Positions 22,268-32,383 of a stretch of DNA of 64,000 bases are shown here, piece after piece. The DNA is taken from positions 1,919,501 through 1,983,500 of the forward strand of contig NZ_UGSP01000001.1 of NCBI RefSeq assembly GCF_900454535.1, written 5' to 3'. The notes beneath the pieces are model-generated. The model saw nothing but the letters and a program-made list of their open reading frames with translations, was not told the DNA's origin and made no database searches. The first letter of the stretch is position 1. Each line of letters starts with the position of its first letter. The stretch comes from Avibacterium avium. Its GTDB lineage: Bacteria; Pseudomonadota; Gammaproteobacteria; Enterobacterales; Pasteurellaceae. The translations under genes were made by a program, and so were the position numbers.

Positions 22268-22825
22268 TTAGAAATCTAATAATTCTTTCTCTTTGTCCGC
22301 TAACACTTCGTCCACTTTTTTCACATAAAGATCGGTGATTTTTTGGATTTCGTCTTGTGCTTTGCGCTCTTCATCTTCGCTGATTTCTTTTTCTTTCAAC
22401 AAGGCTTTGATTTGATCGTTCGCATCACGGCGCACATTACGCACAGCCACTTTGCCTTGCTCAGCTTCCGCTTTTACGATTTTGATTAAATCACGGCGGC
22501 GTTCTTCCGTTAATGGTGGAAGTGGAACGCGAATAGTTGTGCCAGCTGATGATGGGTTTAAGCCCAGATCAGAGGTTAAAATGGCTTTTTCCACCGCACC
22601 GATTAAGCTACGATCAAACACGGTTACCGCTAAGGTACGCGCATCTTCAGCCACTACGTTGGCTAATTGACGCAATGGGGTTAATGCACCGTAGTATTCC
22701 ACTTGAATACCGTCTAGTAAGCTTGGTTGCGCACGGCCTGTTCTTACTTTAGCAATATGGTGTTTGAATGTTTCAAGGCTTTTTTCCATACGCGACTGCG
22801 CATCTTGTTTAATTTCGTTAATCAC
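22268..22825 (-). CDS. frr: Ribosome recycling factor
   Basis: RRF splits the post-termination ribosome together with EF-G. The 185-residue protein is of canonical length. It shows the [20 protein letters not shown] helix, the [17 protein letters not shown] hinge region and the [18 protein letters not shown] segment that define the family. It lies 28 bases downstream of pyrH on the minus strand, as in Haemophilus and E. coli. Confidence 0.97.
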   Translation of the reverse strand: MINEIKQDAQSRMEKSLETFKHHIAKVRTGRAQPSLLDGIQVEYYGALTPLRQLANVVAEDARTLAVTVFDRSLIGAVEKAILTSDLGLNPSSAGTTIRVPLPPLTEERRRDLIKIVKAEAEQGKVAVRNVRRDANDQIKALLKEKEISEDEERKAQDEIQKITDLYVKKVDEVLADKEKELLDF

Positions 22826-22853
22826 AAATATTCCTTTTTTTAAGTTTAATCAA

Positions 22854-23570
22854 TTAGTTACAAATTAGCGTGCCTTCACGCTCACCTAAAACGACTTTGC
22901 GTAATGCGCCTGGTTTACTCATATTGAACACACGAATTGGCATTCCGTGATCGCGTGCTAAAGTAAAGGCGGCTAAGTCCATTACTTGCAATTCTTTGTC
23001 AATCACATCGGCATAAGTGAGTTTTTCATACAACACTGCATCTGGATTTTTAGCAGGATCGCAATCATACACGCCGTCCACTTTGGTGGCTTTAAGCACA
23101 ACATCAGCTTCAATTTCAATCCCACGCAAGCACGCTGCTGAATCGGTGGTAAAGAATGGGCTACCTGTTCCCGCTGAGAAAATCACCACGCGCCCTTCAC
23201 GCAACATTTTGATCGCTTCAGACCAGTTATAGGTATCACAAATACCGTTTAGCTGGAAAGCGGACATTAATTTTGCATTCACATCTGCGCGGTGTAAGGC
23301 ATCACGCATTGCCAAGCCGTTCATTACGGTGGCAAGCATACCCATATGATCGCCCACCACGCGGTTCATTCCCGCCTTAGCCAGTTTTGCGCCACGGAAT
23401 AAATTTCCGCCGCCTAACACAACCCCGACTTCTACGCCCATTTCTAGTAATTCTTTAATTTCGAGCGCCATTCTGTCTAAAATTGAAGGATCAATTCCAA
23501 AACCTTCATCACCTTGTAAAGCTTCACCGCTTAATTTAAGCAGGATTCTTTTATATACGGGTTTGCTCAT
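22854..23570 (-). CDS. pyrH: UMP kinase
   Basis: PyrH phosphorylates UMP to UDP and is hexameric and GTP-activated in gammaproteobacteria. From the ATG at 23570 ([20 protein letters not shown]) the protein has 238 residues, and GAGGAAA lies just upstream. The open frame to 23621 adds residues not found in relatives. The glycine-rich phosphate loop [11 protein letters not shown], the [11 protein letters not shown] region and the [15 protein letters not shown] segment are typical. The gene diverges from the phosphoethanolamine transferase gene. Confidence 0.96.
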   Translation of the reverse strand: MSKPVYKRILLKLSGEALQGDEGFGIDPSILDRMALEIKELLEMGVEVGVVLGGGNLFRGAKLAKAGMNRVVGDHMGMLATVMNGLAMRDALHRADVNAKLMSAFQLNGICDTYNWSEAIKMLREGRVVIFSAGTGSPFFTTDSAACLRGIEIEADVVLKATKVDGVYDCDPAKNPDAVLYEKLTYADVIDKELQVMDLAAFTLARDHGMPIRVFNMSKPGALRKVVLGEREGTLICN

Positions 23571-23715
23571 TTTTTCCTCACAAAAGTTGGGTACAAAATT
23601 CTGCATATTATAGAGCAACATCTTTGCAGTGAAAATAGCTCAAGGCAAAAATCGCATAGAACCAATGAAAAAAATTCAGTAAAATGAAGCGAACTAAAAA
23701 ATAAGGAACAATGTT

Positions 23716-25281
23716 GTGGCAGAAAAGAACAAAAAAGGAACATTTCATCTTTCATCATTGCTAGTAAGTGCGGTGTGTTTTGCGTTACTTTATATTATCA
23801 GCCTGTTGGCACTACAGGGTTCGGGCTATTTTCCGCAACCAGGTTGGCAGCAGATCAGCCTTTTTATGTCGTTCATTATTATTTTTTCTAGCTCAAAAAA
23901 ACTCTTTTATTTCATTGCATTACCTATTTTATTTATCTATTCCTGCTATGCGCCCATTGGGGTAAATTTTGGCGCGCCCTCTTATCAATATATTGCCTCT
24001 GTTTTCGCCACAGATTTACAAGAAGGCAAAGAATTTTTCGCTCAAATTCCCCTGCTTGATTATGGCTATCCCCTTGTAATTCTTGGCGGTGCGCTGCTTT
24101 ATCGCTGGTTAAGTCAAAAATTCCACTTGGCTTTTTATAAAAATAAGGGACTATTGGCGCTCATTTTTGTTAATGCACTTTGGGGAAATATTCCCTTTCA
24201 ACCGCTGCAAGAAAGCTATTTAGCAGGGGAAAAAGTGGTCGAAGAATTACGCTTACTCAACCGCTTTGATGTGCCAAGCGAATGGGGCGAAAGCCAACTG
24301 GATAGCCGTTCCCATTATGATGATTACATTTTAGTTATCGGCGAAAGCGCGAGAAAAGATTATCACCACGCTTACGGCTACCCTGTTGCCAACACGCCTT
24401 TTCTTTCCACTGCTAAAGGCACGTTAATTGATGGCCTAACCGCAGGCGGCACAAACACCATTGCCTCGCTTAAATTAATGTTCACCAAACCTAACAAGCA
24501 AACTTGGGAAGGGAATTATCGCTTAAATTTCATTGAATTAATTAAATCCGCAGGAATCAAAACCTACTGGCTTTCTAATCAAGGTTATTTAGGGCAATAC
24601 GACACGCCAATTTCCGCCATTGCCAATAAAAGCGATGAAAAAATATTTTTACGCGCGGGCGATTCCATTAGTAATGATGTGAGCGATTTCAACTTATTAA
24701 GCCGATTTGATCAACTCATTCAAGCGCCAACCACAGGCAAGCGTTTTATTGTGGTGCATTTATATGGCTCGCACCCGTTGGTTTGCGAACGCGTTACCGA
24801 TTACAAGAAAATTTTCGATGAAAATCAAATTGCTAAAAAATATCAGGACGTGAATTGCTATATCAGTTCGATCAAAAAAACCGATGAAGTGTTGAATAAA
24901 ATTTATCAGGATCTGGTCAAAAATCAGCAAAAAAATCACCGCACTTTTTCGATGATTTATTTTTCTGATCACGGCTTAGCTCATCAAATTAGCGATAACT
25001 ATATCGCTATTCACAATAGCAGTGGCAAAAGTAAACGCCATTACGATATTCCGTTGTTTAAAATTTCCAGTGATGATCAGCAGCGCCATGAGAAAAAGGT
25101 GTCAAAATCAGGCTTGAATTTCACGGAAGGCTTGGCGAATTGGATTGGCATTCGTAACGCTAACATTGACCCCAACGCAGATCTTTTCGATGATATGCCA
25201 CAGCCAGATTACGGTTTGCAAGAAAAAATTGAAAAAATCACCGCACCTGATGATCCAGCGGTGGTGATTCCACAAAAATAG
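23716..25281 (+). CDS. Phosphoethanolamine transferase family protein (EptA/OpgE superfamily)
   Basis: This inner-membrane enzyme has an N-terminal membrane part of four or five helices and a periplasmic sulfatase-fold domain. Relatives move phosphoethanolamine from phosphatidylethanolamine onto lipid A, LPS core or periplasmic glucans. The domain begins with VIGESARKDYHHAYGY and keeps the nucleophile region GGTNTIASL. It also has the metal-site segment YFSDHGLAH and a histidine in NSSGKSKRHYDIPL. A GTG at 23716 with AAGGA eight bases upstream is the likely start. An ATG five bases earlier is out of frame. The acceptor cannot be assigned from the sequence. It resembles Haemophilus HI_1064, also next to pyrH. 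Confidence 0.83.
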   Translation: MAEKNKKGTFHLSSLLVSAVCFALLYIISLLALQGSGYFPQPGWQQISLFMSFIIIFSSSKKLFYFIALPILFIYSCYAPIGVNFGAPSYQYIASVFATDLQEGKEFFAQIPLLDYGYPLVILGGALLYRWLSQKFHLAFYKNKGLLALIFVNALWGNIPFQPLQESYLAGEKVVEELRLLNRFDVPSEWGESQLDSRSHYDDYILVIGESARKDYHHAYGYPVANTPFLSTAKGTLIDGLTAGGTNTIASLKLMFTKPNKQTWEGNYRLNFIELIKSAGIKTYWLSNQGYLGQYDTPISAIANKSDEKIFLRAGDSISNDVSDFNLLSRFDQLIQAPTTGKRFIVVHLYGSHPLVCERVTDYKKIFDENQIAKKYQDVNCYISSIKKTDEVLNKIYQDLVKNQQKNHRTFSMIYFSDHGLAHQISDNYIAIHNSSGKSKRHYDIPLFKISSDDQQRHEKKVSKSGLNFTEGLANWIGIRNANIDPNADLFDDMPQPDYGLQEKIEKITAPDDPAVVIPQK

Positions 25282-25285
25282 CAAT

Positions 25286-25317
25286 AAAAAAGCAGATCTC
25301 ATAAGATCTGCTTTTTC
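25286..25317. terminator. Bidirectional terminator between the phosphoethanolamine transferase gene and tsf
   Basis: AGCAGATCT and AGATCTGCT (25291-25311) form a 9-bp stem flanked by an A run and a T run. It serves two convergent genes. Confidence 0.8.
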
Positions 25318-25337
25318 TATTTATGCTTTTACAATGA

Positions 25338-26183
25338 TTATTTAGTCATTGCAGCAACTTCTGCAGCGAAGTCAGTTTCAACTTTTTCGATACCTTCGCC
25401 CACTTCAAAGCGTAAGAATGAAACTACTTCTGCACCTTTCTCTTTTAATAATTCACCCACTGATTTAGAAGGATCCATTACGAAAGGTTGGCCAGTTAAA
25501 GACACTTCACCAGTAAATTTCTTCATACGACCTTCAACCATTTTCTCAGCGATTTCGCGTGGTTTACCAGATTGCATTGCGATATCCACTTGGATTTGAC
25601 GCTCGTGTTCTACTACGTCTGCAGGTACATCGCTTGGATTTACATATTCTGGACGACTTGCTGCAACGTGCATTGCAACGTGTTTCACTAATTCTTCATC
25701 AGCGTTTACTGCGCCCACTAATACACCAATTTTCGCACCGTGTAAGTATGAACCTACTACAGGTGCTTGTACTGAACCAACGCGGCGGATTGTCATATTC
25801 TCACCGATTTTTGCCACTAATGCAGCACGTTTTTCTTCAAATTCAGCTTGTAATGCTTCAATGGTTACGCCTTTGTTGTTTAATGCGTAATCTGCTACTT
25901 CATTCGCTAAGCCTAAGAAACCAGCGTCTTTTGCTACGAAGTCAGTTTCACAGTTCATTTCGATCATTACACCGTAGTCGCCAGCAACACGCGCGATGAT
26001 AACACCTTCAGCAGCAACACGGCCTGCTTTTTTCGCCGCTTTTGCTTGACCTGATTTACGCATATTATCAATCGCTAATTCGATATCACCGTTTGCTTCT
26101 ACTAATGCTTTTTTACATTCCATCATACCTGCGCCGGTACGATCACGAAGTTCTTTTACTAAAGATGCTGTAATTTCAGCCAT
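25338..26183 (-). CDS. tsf: Elongation factor Ts
   Basis: EF-Ts exchanges GDP for GTP on EF-Tu. From the ATG at 26183 ([19 protein letters not shown]) the protein has 281 residues, the family norm. The open extension to 26270 runs into a terminator hairpin and is not coding. The TDFVAKD motif that contacts EF-Tu is present as [13 protein letters not shown]. It follows rpsB across a 130-base gap containing a terminator-like hairpin. Confidence 0.97.
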   Translation of the reverse strand: MAEITASLVKELRDRTGAGMMECKKALVEANGDIELAIDNMRKSGQAKAAKKAGRVAAEGVIIARVAGDYGVMIEMNCETDFVAKDAGFLGLANEVADYALNNKGVTIEALQAEFEEKRAALVAKIGENMTIRRVGSVQAPVVGSYLHGAKIGVLVGAVNADEELVKHVAMHVAASRPEYVNPSDVPADVVEHERQIQVDIAMQSGKPREIAEKMVEGRMKKFTGEVSLTGQPFVMDPSKSVGELLKEKGAEVVSFLRFEVGEGIEKVETDFAAEVAAMTK

Positions 26184-26230
26184 TTTAAAATCCTCTATCC
26201 ACAAAATTTGATGCGATTTTTGACCGCACT

Positions 26231-26268
26231 TATGTAAAAAAGCAGGGAACATAAGCCCCCTGCTAACC
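26231..26268 (-). terminator. Terminator/attenuator between rpsB and tsf
   Basis: On the minus strand GCAGGG and CCCTGC (26240-26264) form a 6-bp stem followed by TTTTTT. It probably lets only part of the rpsB transcript continue into tsf, as known for the E. coli operon. Confidence 0.65.
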
Positions 26269-26314
26269 AATTAATCGTTGTGATTAATAAGGGCTTTCGC
26301 CGCATTCACCTGAA

Positions 26315-27043
26315 TTATTCAGCTGCTTCTGCTTCAGCAAATTTCTCTTCGGCTACCACTTCTTGTTGGCGACCTTCTTTTACTGCTGCCGCTGCTGCTG
26401 CAAGATATAGTTGAATTGCACGCGCTGCATCATCGTTACCAGGGATAACAAAATCAACACCGTCTGGCGCAGAATTTGTATCAACCACTGCAAATACTGG
26501 AATACCAAGGTTATTTGCTTCTTTGATTGCGATGTGTTCGTGATCTGCACCGATAACAAATAATGCATCAGGAAGACCCGCCATATCTTTGATACCGCCA
26601 AGGCTTAATTCAAGTTTTTCCATCTCACGGCTACGCATTAATGCTTCTTTCTTAGTTAATTTGTCGAAAGTACCATCTTGAGATTGAGTTTCTAAATCTT
26701 TTAAGCGTTTGATTGATTGACGTACTGTTTTCCAGTTAGTCAACATACCACCTAACCAACGGTGATTTACATAGTATTGCTGACAGTCTAATGCTGCTGC
26801 TTTCACTGCTTCACTTGCTGCACGTTTTGTACCAACAAATAAGATTTTACCGTTGTTGCCCGCAATGCGAGTTAATTCTGCTAATGCAGCATTGAACATT
26901 GGAACGGTTTTTTCAAGGTTGATGATATGAACGCCGTTGCGTGGTCCGAAAATGAATGGTTTCATTTTTGGGTTCCAGTAACGAGTTTGGTGACCGAAGT
27001 GAACGCCAGCTTGTAGCATTTCGCGCATTGAAACTTGTGCCAT
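26315..27043 (-). CDS. rpsB: 30S ribosomal protein S2
   Basis: S2 is a late-binding 30S subunit protein that helps S1 attach. The 242-residue protein has the conserved start [19 protein letters not shown], followed by [20 protein letters not shown] and the [13 protein letters not shown] segment. The gene is preceded by a long leader with a conserved-looking stem and precedes tsf on the minus strand. Confidence 0.98.
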   Translation of the reverse strand: MAQVSMREMLQAGVHFGHQTRYWNPKMKPFIFGPRNGVHIINLEKTVPMFNAALAELTRIAGNNGKILFVGTKRAASEAVKAAALDCQQYYVNHRWLGGMLTNWKTVRQSIKRLKDLETQSQDGTFDKLTKKEALMRSREMEKLELSLGGIKDMAGLPDALFVIGADHEHIAIKEANNLGIPVFAVVDTNSAPDGVDFVIPGNDDAARAIQLYLAAAAAAVKEGRQQEVVAEEKFAEAEAAE

Positions 27044-27125
27044 AATAATTTTCCTTTTGTTTGGGGTTTAGCCTCCACATACCAAATAAATCGACCGTTT
27101 GGCACCCCGATTTATCCGTGCGATA
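27044..27125 (-). promoter_or_regulatory. rpsB leader with stem-loop and possible pseudoknot (S2 autoregulation candidate)
   Basis: Upstream of rpsB the minus strand holds ATAAATCG paired with CGATTTAT (about 27084-27116), with GGGGTGCC inside the loop. A later ACCCC (27062-27067) could pair with GGGGT as a pseudoknot just before the ribosome site AAAGGAAAA. Gammaproteobacterial rpsB leaders are known to bind S2 for feedback control. Assigning this role here is an inference from position and pairing. Confidence 0.5.
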
Positions 27126-27211
27126 TGTGTGTGATTTATTGTTAAAAATTAAATTTAAAAATTATTTCGCCTAAAATAAAAATTGCTTTGTTATTCTAGC
27201 CAAAATAACGC

Positions 27212-27239
27212 CGCACTTTATACCACAAAGTGCGGTGAA
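27212..27239. repeat. Close inverted pair of uptake sequences
   Basis: CCGCACTTT and AAAGTGCGG stand eight bases apart and form a 9-bp hairpin in the spacer between ppiD and rpsB. It may terminate transcription, serve DNA uptake, or both. Confidence 0.55.
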
Positions 27240-27277
27240 AAACTAGCAAATTTTTCAAAACTCAGTAAAAAGCTCAT

Positions 27278-27315
27278 AAAAAACGGCAATCTGAAATTTC
27301 GTCTTGCCGTTTTAA
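27278..27315 (-). terminator. Terminator after ppiD
   Basis: AAACGGCAA and TTGCCGTTT (27281-27312) pair perfectly over 9 bp and are followed on the minus strand by further T residues. Confidence 0.7.
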
Positions 27316-27340
27316 TAATAAATAATATTGAAGCTTATGA

Positions 27341-29197
27341 TTACTCTTCTTGCGCTAAGAATTGTTGGTTAATTTCAATTTTAGCTTTTGCTCTTAAGGC
27401 CTGTAATAAAGCCTGTTGCAATTCTGCTTGTTGTGCTTGGGTGAGCTGAGCGTTAAATGCTTGCAGTTGCTCCCCATCTAATGCCCCATCTTTAATATTG
27501 CTTAATTCGATTACCACAACACTGTTATCACCATTTTTCGCAGCCATATAAGCTGGCTTATCACTGGTTTTTTGCATTGAGAAAATCACATCACGCAATT
27601 GTGGCACTTTATTTTCAGCGTAAACCCATTGCTCTTTCTCGCCGAATTTAATGCCATTTGGCAGAGCAGCATTACTATTTTGATTTAACGCTTGCGCCAC
27701 TTTTTCAGCCTGAGCTAGCACAATTTTTTCCGCTTTTTGCTGTTTTAAATATTGAGCAATTTCATCTTTTGCTTCATCAAGTGTTTTCACACCTTCTGGT
27801 TTATGTTCCACCACACGAACAATCAAAGAATGCTGATCGCCCACATTAATGGCTTCTGAATTTGTGCCACCTTGAGTTAATTCAGAATCAAATAATGCCG
27901 AAACTACATTGCCATAGTTAAGGGCAGCTGGAATATCGTTGCGTGAGAAATCACCTGTTTCTTGCACAGTCACGCCTGCCGCTTGCGCCGCTGCTTGCAA
28001 GGAATCCGGTTGCTCAAAGGCTTTCTCATTGGCTTGTTTTTCCATTGCGTAGAATTCTTTCGCACTTAATTCGCTACGAAGTTTGGCTGCAATATCGTTT
28101 TTCACCTGTTCTAACGGCAGGAATTTTTCATCTTCCACTTTGATGATATGGTAAGCGTTATCCACTTTAACTGGTTGGCTATATTCCCCTGCTTTTAATT
28201 CACGCGCCGCGGCTTCAAATTGTGGTGGCATCATTCCTGCCACAACCCAATCTAAGTCCCCACCATTTGCGCCAGAAATTTTGTCGCTAGAATAAAGTTT
28301 CGCTAACGCCGCAAAGCTTTCGCCTTTTTGTAAATCCGCATAAACTGCTTGGGCTTCTTGCTCCGTTGGCAGTTGGATATGCGCCAAATGCTGAGTCATA
28401 TATTGCGCTTTGTTATCTTGATAATATTGCGCAATTTCTACATCAGTAACCTTCACATTTTTTTCCGCGGCTTGTTGGGTTAAATCAAGATATTGCACCT
28501 TCACTAACTCAGGCACGGCAAATGCGGCTTTATTCGCGTTATAGTAAGCGCTAATTTCTTCTTCATTCACCTGTTGTTGCGCCACAGTGGCCGCTAAAGG
28601 AAATTCAGCTAAACGTACATCACGTTGCTGGAAAAATAATTGAGCTGCGCGTGCATTTTGGCTAGGCACAGTAAAGGCGGAACGAGCAATACCGTCATTA
28701 AGCTGTTGTAGGGTTAATCCTTGGCGTAAGTATTGCGCATATCGATCACCGCTTAATCCATTGGTTGATAACATTTGTTGATAAAGTACGTTATCAAATT
28801 TGCCGTCTTTTTGGAAAATTGGGCTGGTCACGATAGCTTGTTGAATTTGACTATCGCTTACGTCTAACTGTAATTCCGCGGCGTATTGACGCAAGAGTTC
28901 TTGATCAATTAAACGATCTAAAATTGAACTGCGTAAGCCATTCACAAATTCTGGGGAATCCGCCACTGCGGCAAATTGCGCCCCAAGCTGCTCACTAAAA
29001 CGCTGATATTCTTGATTATATTGCTCTAAAAAAGTTTGTTGTGAAATTTCTTCACCATTCACTTTGGCTGCAGACGTATCTACGCTTGCAAACATATAAC
29101 CCGCAACACCGCTCGCTACGAAAGAAAGCACGACAACAGCAAACAGTATTTTCCACCAAATGCTGTTGGTTGCGTCATGAAGTTTTTCCATTAACAT
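27341..29197 (-). CDS. ppiD: Periplasmic peptidyl-prolyl isomerase/chaperone PpiD
   Basis: PpiD is anchored in the inner membrane by one N-terminal helix and works near the Sec translocon on emerging secreted proteins. The 618 residues have a cytosolic start, the anchor ILFAVVVLSFVASGVAGYMF, a SurA-like N-region, and a parvulin domain at about residues 270-360 (KGESFAALAKLYSSDKISGANGGDLDWV). The C-terminal chaperone arms are rich in Gln and Ala. AGGATAA precedes the ATG at 29197. It lies downstream of lon, as in many gammaproteobacteria. Confidence 0.95.
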   Translation of the reverse strand: MLMEKLHDATNSIWWKILFAVVVLSFVASGVAGYMFASVDTSAAKVNGEEISQQTFLEQYNQEYQRFSEQLGAQFAAVADSPEFVNGLRSSILDRLIDQELLRQYAAELQLDVSDSQIQQAIVTSPIFQKDGKFDNVLYQQMLSTNGLSGDRYAQYLRQGLTLQQLNDGIARSAFTVPSQNARAAQLFFQQRDVRLAEFPLAATVAQQQVNEEEISAYYNANKAAFAVPELVKVQYLDLTQQAAEKNVKVTDVEIAQYYQDNKAQYMTQHLAHIQLPTEQEAQAVYADLQKGESFAALAKLYSSDKISGANGGDLDWVVAGMMPPQFEAAARELKAGEYSQPVKVDNAYHIIKVEDEKFLPLEQVKNDIAAKLRSELSAKEFYAMEKQANEKAFEQPDSLQAAAQAAGVTVQETGDFSRNDIPAALNYGNVVSALFDSELTQGGTNSEAINVGDQHSLIVRVVEHKPEGVKTLDEAKDEIAQYLKQQKAEKIVLAQAEKVAQALNQNSNAALPNGIKFGEKEQWVYAENKVPQLRDVIFSMQKTSDKPAYMAAKNGDNSVVVIELSNIKDGALDGEQLQAFNAQLTQAQQAELQQALLQALRAKAKIEINQQFLAQEE

Positions 29198-29271
29198 TGA
29201 CGTTATCCTATGAAGATTAAAACAAAATTTTGCCGATTATAATCGAAAGTTAAGAGATTTTCAGCAGAAAA

Positions 29272-29310
29272 TAAATAGGTCGGTAAAGATTTCTCTCTAC
29301 CGACCTAGAA
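29272..29310 (-). terminator. Terminator after lon
   Basis: A 10-bp perfect stem (TAGGTCGGTA with TACCGACCTA, 29277-29307) is followed on the minus strand by TTTATTTT. It separates lon from ppiD. Confidence 0.65.
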
Positions 29311-29324
29311 ATAAAAATGTGAAA

Positions 29325-31739
29325 TTAATTCACCGCACTTTCCGCACGTTTACTTTTACGGCGTGGCGTTGTTTTTTCTTCTTTTGTAATCAAGTGAGAA
29401 AAATCAACCCCTTCTGGCGGATTTTCTAAGGCGATGCTTAGCACTTCATCAATGGTTTCCACTGGACGAATATCTAAGCTGTTTTTCGCATTCTCTGGGA
29501 TTTCTTCCAAATCTTTTACATTATCTTTTGGAATAATCACCGTTTTAATGCCGCCACGGTGCGCTGCGAGCAATTTCTCTTTCAAACCACCAATTGGCAA
29601 CACTTTACCACGCAAGCTGATTTCCCCTGTCATCGCCACTTCAGACTTCACAGGATTTCCCGTTAAACAAGAAACCAAGGCGGTACACATTGCGATCCCT
29701 GCACTTGGGCCATCTTTTGGTGTTGCACCGTCTGGAACATGAATGTGAATATCACGTTTTTCGTGGAAATCAGGCGCAATACCTAATTTTTCTGCACGGG
29801 AACGCACCACGGTCATCGCTGCTTGAATGGATTCTTTCATCACATCGCCTAGCGATCCTGTGTAGGTTAATTTGCCTTTACCGATAACAGAAGTGGCCTC
29901 AATGGTAAGTAAATCACCGCCTACTTGCGTCCACGCCAAGCCCGTTACTTCACCCACGCGGTTTTGTGTATCTGCACGGCCAAACTCAAAGCGTTTTACG
30001 CCCAAATATTCGTTCAGGTTATCGCTGTTTACGGTGATCGATTTTAATTTCGGGTTCAATAGTAAGTTTTTCACTGCTTTACGGCAGATTTTAGAAATCT
30101 CACGTTCAAGACCACGCACGCCCGCTTCACGGGTGTAATAGCGAATAATATCTAAAATGGCACTATCTTCGATTTTCAACTCGCCTTTTTTCAAGCCGTT
30201 ACGCTCAATTTGTTTGGTAAGCAAATGGCGTGTGGCGATATTGAGTTTTTCATCTTCCGTATAGCCCGATAAACGGATCACTTCCATACGATCAAGCAAC
30301 GGCCCTGGGATATTCATTGAGTTTGAGGTTGCCACGAACATCACATCAGAAAGATCATAATCCACTTCTAAATAATGATCGTTGAAGTTGGCGTTCTGTT
30401 CTGGATCAAGCACTTCTAACAACGCAGAGGCAGGATCACCACGCATATCCGATGCCATTTTGTCGATCTCATCAAGTAAAAATAGCGGATTTTTCACCCC
30501 CACTTTTGCCATTTTTTGGATCAATTTACCCGGCAATGAGCCGATATAGGTTTTGCGATGCCCACGGATTTCCGCTTCATCACGCACGCCGCCTAGCGCC
30601 ATACGCACATATTTACGTCCTGTGGCGTTGGCAATAGATTGCCCTAAGGAAGTTTTCCCCACCCCTGGTGGCCCAACTAAGCAAAGGATAGGCCCTTTAA
30701 GCTGATTTAAACGGCTTTGTACTGCTAAATATTCCAAAATGCGATCTTTCACGCGTTCTAAGCCATAATGATCCGCATCAAGAATTTCTTGCGCTTTAAC
30801 AATATCTTTTTTCACTTTGCTACGCTTATGCCAAGGCACTTGCAACATCCAATCAATATAGCTGCGCACCACCGTTGCTTCTGCTGACATTGGCGACATC
30901 ATTTTCAGTTTCTGCAATTCTGCTTCCACTTTTTCTCTCGCCTCTTTCGGCATTTTGGCTTCTTCCACTTTTTGACGAAGTTGTTCCACTTCATCAACGG
31001 TGCTCTCGGTTTCGCCTAGCTCTTTTTGGATAGCTTTGATTTGTTCGTTAAGGTAATAATCGCGCTGGCTTTTTTCCATTTGTTTTTTCACGCGGCCGCG
31101 AATACGTTTCTCAACTTCTAAAATGCCTGCTTCGTTAATCATTAAACCAAGCAAATATTCAAAACGCTCAGCGACATTTGCAATGCCTAAAACTTCTTGC
31201 TTACGCGCTACAGAAACCGGCATATGAGCTGCCATTGTATCGCTTAAACGGTCTGGCTCGCTAATTCCTTTTAACGCATTCACCACATCCGGCTGTACTT
31301 TCTTATTTAGTTCAACATATCGGCTAAACTCTGCCATTGCAGCATTTTTCGCTACTTCTAACTCTTGTAAATCACCCAATTCAGTTTCAATTTCTTGTAC
31401 CTTAGCAGCAAAAAAATGTCCATTATCAGCGATAGAAGAAATGGTTACGCGTTTCTGTCCTTCAACCAACACCTTAACCGTGCCATCTGGCAATTTTAAT
31501 AATTGAATGATATTGGCAACCGTACCAACTTGGTAAAGATCTTCTGCGCTAGGATCTTCTAAATCCGCTTCTTTTTGAGAAACTAATAATAGCTGTTTTC
31601 CATTTTCCATTGCCTCATCAAGGGCGGCAATGGATCTTTCACGCCCTACAAATAAAGGCATTACCATATAAGGAAATACCACCACATCACGTAATGGTAA
31701 TGCTGGAATTTCTTTTTGTTTTGTCCGTCTAGCGTTCAT
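29325..31739 (-). CDS. lon: ATP-dependent protease Lon
   Basis: Lon is a hexameric cytoplasmic AAA+ serine protease that degrades misfolded and regulatory proteins. The 804 residues comprise the N-terminal LON substrate domain (LPLRDVVVFPYMVMPLFVG), a coiled-coil linker, the AAA+ module with Walker A GPPGVGKT at 356-363 and a Walker B Asp-Glu in LFLLDEIDKM, and the protease domain with catalytic Ser in KDGPSAGIAM. AAGAGAGAG lies before the ATG. The C-terminal tail is Lys/Arg-rich. A heat-shock-type promoter is possible upstream. Confidence 0.98.
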   Translation of the reverse strand: MNARRTKQKEIPALPLRDVVVFPYMVMPLFVGRERSIAALDEAMENGKQLLLVSQKEADLEDPSAEDLYQVGTVANIIQLLKLPDGTVKVLVEGQKRVTISSIADNGHFFAAKVQEIETELGDLQELEVAKNAAMAEFSRYVELNKKVQPDVVNALKGISEPDRLSDTMAAHMPVSVARKQEVLGIANVAERFEYLLGLMINEAGILEVEKRIRGRVKKQMEKSQRDYYLNEQIKAIQKELGETESTVDEVEQLRQKVEEAKMPKEAREKVEAELQKLKMMSPMSAEATVVRSYIDWMLQVPWHKRSKVKKDIVKAQEILDADHYGLERVKDRILEYLAVQSRLNQLKGPILCLVGPPGVGKTSLGQSIANATGRKYVRMALGGVRDEAEIRGHRKTYIGSLPGKLIQKMAKVGVKNPLFLLDEIDKMASDMRGDPASALLEVLDPEQNANFNDHYLEVDYDLSDVMFVATSNSMNIPGPLLDRMEVIRLSGYTEDEKLNIATRHLLTKQIERNGLKKGELKIEDSAILDIIRYYTREAGVRGLEREISKICRKAVKNLLLNPKLKSITVNSDNLNEYLGVKRFEFGRADTQNRVGEVTGLAWTQVGGDLLTIEATSVIGKGKLTYTGSLGDVMKESIQAAMTVVRSRAEKLGIAPDFHEKRDIHIHVPDGATPKDGPSAGIAMCTALVSCLTGNPVKSEVAMTGEISLRGKVLPIGGLKEKLLAAHRGGIKTVIIPKDNVKDLEEIPENAKNSLDIRPVETIDEVLSIALENPPEGVDFSHLITKEEKTTPRRKSKRAESAVN

Positions 31740-31780
31740 ATACTCTCTCTTAGTTCCTATAAACTACAAAATATTCTTTA

Positions 31781-31808
31781 ATATAAGAACGAATTTGAAA
31801 ACTTCAAG
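31781..31808 (-). promoter_or_regulatory. Possible heat-shock (sigma-32) promoter of lon
   Basis: On the minus strand CTTGAA (31803-31808) is followed about 13 bases later by TTCTTATAT, which partly matches the CCCCATnT -10 class. In E. coli lon is sigma-32 controlled, so the location is sensible, but the -10 match is imperfect. Confidence 0.35.
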
Positions 31809-31821
31809 GCATAAGCCAAAG

Positions 31822-31857
31822 AAAAATAGTTACTAAGCATTATCAGTAACTATTTCC
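31822..31857 (-). terminator. Terminator upstream of lon, isolating it from the prlC remnant
   Basis: AAATAGTTACT and AGTAACTATTT (31824-31855) pair over 11 bp and the minus strand continues with TTC. It would stop transcripts coming from the Slam/prlC-remnant side. Confidence 0.55.
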
Positions 31858-31883
31858 TTTCTTTTTACTTAATTATGCAATGC

Positions 31884-32173
31884 CTTTATGTCTTAACAAG
31901 GCATCTAATTGTGGTTCTCTGCCGCGGAAGTGTTTGAACAACGCCATTGGCTCTTCAGAACCGCCTCGGGTGAGAATTTCATCAAGGAAAGATTGCCCGG
32001 TTATGCCAAGTATCCACATCAAAACGTTCCACGGCGCGAATATTAAATAGGCGCTTAATTAGCTCAAATAAGCCTGAAAGTACGCGATCTTCTGGGAAAT
32101 AAGGGCGAAGTTCTTCATCATTAATGGCGTATAAATGTTGTTTTTGTTTTTCGCTATAAAATGCAATATCCCA
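31884..32173 (-). pseudogene. prlC: prlC remnant: two internally joined fragments of oligopeptidase A
   Basis: This sequence matches the intact prlC at 38408-40450 in two pieces. Positions 31884-32002 correspond to about 38425-38543 (the C-terminal end of PrlC, about 95% identical by eye). Positions 32003-32173 correspond to 39290-39460 (two mismatches seen). The intervening 750 bases are missing and the junction shares TTA on both sides, as in a microhomology deletion. No full reading frame remains. The remnant and the intact gene bracket the tbpB-tbpA-slam locus, so this is best read as the leftover of a duplicated or displaced prlC. Confidence 0.93.
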
Positions 32174-32281
32174 TTATTGTCATAACGTGATAAATATCAG
32201 GTAATTCCTTGTTAGCCTAAAATGTAGGAAAAAACAACCGCACTTTTATACTTTTACATTGAATATAAATTTTACTTATTT

Positions 32282-32322
32282 AGGAGAGCATAGGCCTAAA
32301 TTTCTAGCTCAAATGCTCTCCT
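32282..32322 (-). terminator. Hairpin downstream of the Slam gene
   Basis: AGGAGAGCAT and ATGCTCTCCT form a 10-bp stem with a 21-base loop after the Slam stop codon. The minus strand continues A/T-rich. It is probably the end of the tbp operon. Confidence 0.5.
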
Positions 32323-32383
32323 TTGGGATTTTTAGTATCTTAGTTAACGCTAAGACTCATAGAAACTATGAGGAGAATTCACA

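Noticed and set aside
25559-25999. Plus-strand open frame of 146 codons opposite tsf
   Set aside because: It is a mirror frame of tsf with a Leu/Arg/His-rich product and no start signal.
31884-32173. A second functional prlC or a new small gene
   Set aside because: Only two discontinuous prlC fragments are present, with a 750-base deletion and no start codon.
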